From: Flavobacteriales bacterium
Lineage (GTDB): Bacteria; Bacteroidota; Bacteroidia; Flavobacteriales_F; PHOS-HE28
DNA length: 7,221 nt
Direction of reading: 5' to 3'
NCBI GenBank assembly: GCA_024640205.1
Contig: JAHEFL010000076.1
Location: 1 to 7,221 of the forward strand
Of this stretch, positions 6,289 through 7,221 are shown piece by piece (the first letter of the stretch is position 1; each line of letters opens with the position of its first letter). The notes under the pieces are model-generated. The model was given only the letters and a program-made list of their open reading frames with translations, was not told the origin of the DNA and made no database searches. The translations under genes and the position numbers were made by a program.

Positions 6289-7221
6289 TCAGGCCTTGCC
6301 CAACAACGGGAACCCAAGCACCATAAGGCGAAGATCCTCCCAAGGGCTATAATTCTTGGCGTAGGTGGCGTTCACGCGGGACGTTACCAGCGCATCGTTG
6401 CCTTGGGGCCCGGGGATACCTGGTGTCAACACACCCGGTGGAATGTTCGGAAGCTTGGGTCCCAAGGCATGTGGAGAGCGATATCCGACCCAACTCTTCG
6501 ATCCTCGGAGCACTTCCCATGCATTCCTGACCAGAGCCATGGGGCTTTGGACCAGCCAGGCGGTCAGCGGAAATCCAACAAGGACCAGCAGGGCGACCAC
6601 GACGTCCACGATCCGTTTGTGGCGACGGGCCCCGGGGCTGCTCAGGGCATGACCTTCCAACATGTACAGATCGGCCAGGCTCTCAATGCTGTTGGGCCCG
6701 ATTATGAACTCCCGACCCGGTTGGGCGATCTTGAACACTGCTCCGAGATCGCGGAGATCCTCCATTTGGTCAATGATGCGACCCCAAGCCATGTCGCGGG
6801 AACAGAAAACCACTTCCCCGACCCGTTTCCTGCGCAGGAGATCGGCCAACTGCGCGGTTCCTGCAGCGTGCTCTTCCGGGTTGACGGTACCGGTCCACCC
6901 CAGGCCATAATGGGTTTGCCACAGCAGGGCAAGCGCATGTCGCGCTTCCTCCGGGGACCCGATCGCCACGATGCGTTCACGTTCCCTTCTGCGCATGCCA
7001 TAGCCCTTCACACGGGTCCAATGAAGGAACGCACGGATGGCAAGGAAGAGCAAGGCACAGGCTACGACAGGTGCGAGCAATACACTGGGATCAAGTAAGC
7101 CACCGTCCCGGAACCAATGAATGATACTCCAGATCGCCATCAGAAAACCAAGCCCGATGGAAGGAGGGGCGAATCTCAATGGCCTGTCATAGGCACCAAA
7201 AAGTCCTATCCAGCCTATGAC
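6289..7221 (-). CDS. Membrane protein with Rossmann-like domain and shortened sugar-transferase-like C-terminus (5' end outside window)
   Basis: The frame is open to the window edge, and 310 C-terminal residues are visible, numbered here from the edge. Predicted membrane segments lie at about 21-37 and 46-66. Residues about 82-180 look like the Rossmann-type CoA/NAD-binding-like domain that precedes the catalytic part of polyprenyl-phosphate sugar transferases (IVAIGSPEEA 84-93, VGEVVFCSRD 134-143). A third hydrophobic segment (about 203-224) begins HKRIVDVVVALLVLV, as in bacterial sugar transferases. The tail then shows WEVLRGSKSWVGYR (235-248), PPGVLTPG (261-268) and NYSPWEDLRL (290-299), resembling the end of that domain. 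The segment normally in between, with the catalytic Asp-Glu pair, is missing, so transferase activity is doubtful. The missing N-terminus may hold another domain, for example a glycosyltransferase. A role in surface polysaccharide assembly is inferred. A TTG at 7179 is in frame but is not needed as a start because the frame continues upstream. E2 follows after 63 bases. Confidence 0.72.
   Translation of the reverse strand, partial: VIGWIGLFGAYDRPLRFAPPSIGLGFLMAIWSIIHWFRDGGLLDPSVLLAPVVACALLFLAIRAFLHWTRVKGYGMRRRERERIVAIGSPEEARHALALLWQTHYGLGWTGTVNPEEHAAGTAQLADLLRRKRVGEVVFCSRDMAWGRIIDQMEDLRDLGAVFKIAQPGREFIIGPNSIESLADLYMLEGHALSSPGARRHKRIVDVVVALLVLVGFPLTAWLVQSPMALVRNAWEVLRGSKSWVGYRSPHALGPKLPNIPPGVLTPGIPGPQGNDALVTSRVNATYAKNYSPWEDLRLMVLGFPLLGKA

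Noticed and set aside
6268..7098. + strand open frame of 276 codons
   Set aside because: It is antisense to the sugar-transferase-like gene, with no recognisable motif and a composition typical of a shadow frame.
7177..7179. TTG as start codon of the sugar-transferase-like gene
   Set aside because: The frame continues without a stop to the window edge and encodes plausible hydrophobic sequence upstream, so the gene most likely begins outside the window.

Overview
This window carries seven protein-coding genes, all on the minus strand and tightly packed. The genes at both ends are cut by the window edges. The organism is most likely a Bacteroidota bacterium, probably Flavobacteriia-like, and rather GC-rich by eye (not computed). 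Three things point there: a TPR/PD40/OmpA-like envelope protein of the kind linked to the type IX secretion and gliding machinery, a two-domain 3'-5' exonuclease with a FGK-type C-terminal domain that I know mainly from this phylum, and starts without a clear Shine-Dalgarno sequence. This placement is an inference from gene content. No RNA gene, CRISPR array, insertion sequence or phage gene is visible.

Read in the direction of transcription (high to low coordinates), the layout is as follows. (1) 7221-6289 holds the C-terminal part of a membrane protein with a Rossmann-like domain and a shortened bacterial sugar-transferase-like tail, suggesting surface polysaccharide synthesis. (2) 6225-4894 encodes the lipoylated E2 acyltransferase of a 2-oxo acid dehydrogenase complex. 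(3) 4820-2667 encodes a secreted TPR, five-repeat PD40 propeller, carboxypeptidase-regulatory-like and OmpA-like protein, the domain order of PorE. A strong intrinsic terminator (2644-2614) follows it. (4) 2595-1822 encodes a DEDDh 3'-5' exonuclease. (5) 1825-1214 encodes a FAHD1-type fumarylacetoacetate hydrolase family enzyme, coupled to the exonuclease by an ATGA overlap. (6) 1173-328 is kdsA, 3-deoxy-8-phosphooctulonate synthase of the metal-dependent class. (7) 285-1 is the N-terminal 95 residues of an FSA-type transaldolase.

The terminator divides the window into at least two transcription blocks. Genes 4-7 follow each other with an overlap or gaps of about 40 bases and could form one operon. 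Their functions are mixed: DNA processing, small acid metabolism, lipopolysaccharide sugar synthesis and sugar phosphate metabolism. KdsA consumes arabinose-5-phosphate, so its pairing with a pentose-phosphate enzyme is plausible but not proven as a functional link. Genes 1-3 share an envelope theme except for the E2 gene, whose E1 and E3 partners are not in the window. No gene-free stretch exceeds 75 bases.

Most of the window is ordinary housekeeping and envelope biology, and I do not see a convincing undescribed multi-gene system. The points most worth checking are the sugar-transferase-like tail that lacks its catalytic core, the Asn-to-Thr change in the transaldolase active-site motif, the terminator only 18 bases before the exonuclease start, and the degenerate peptidoglycan-binding motif in the PorE-like protein.
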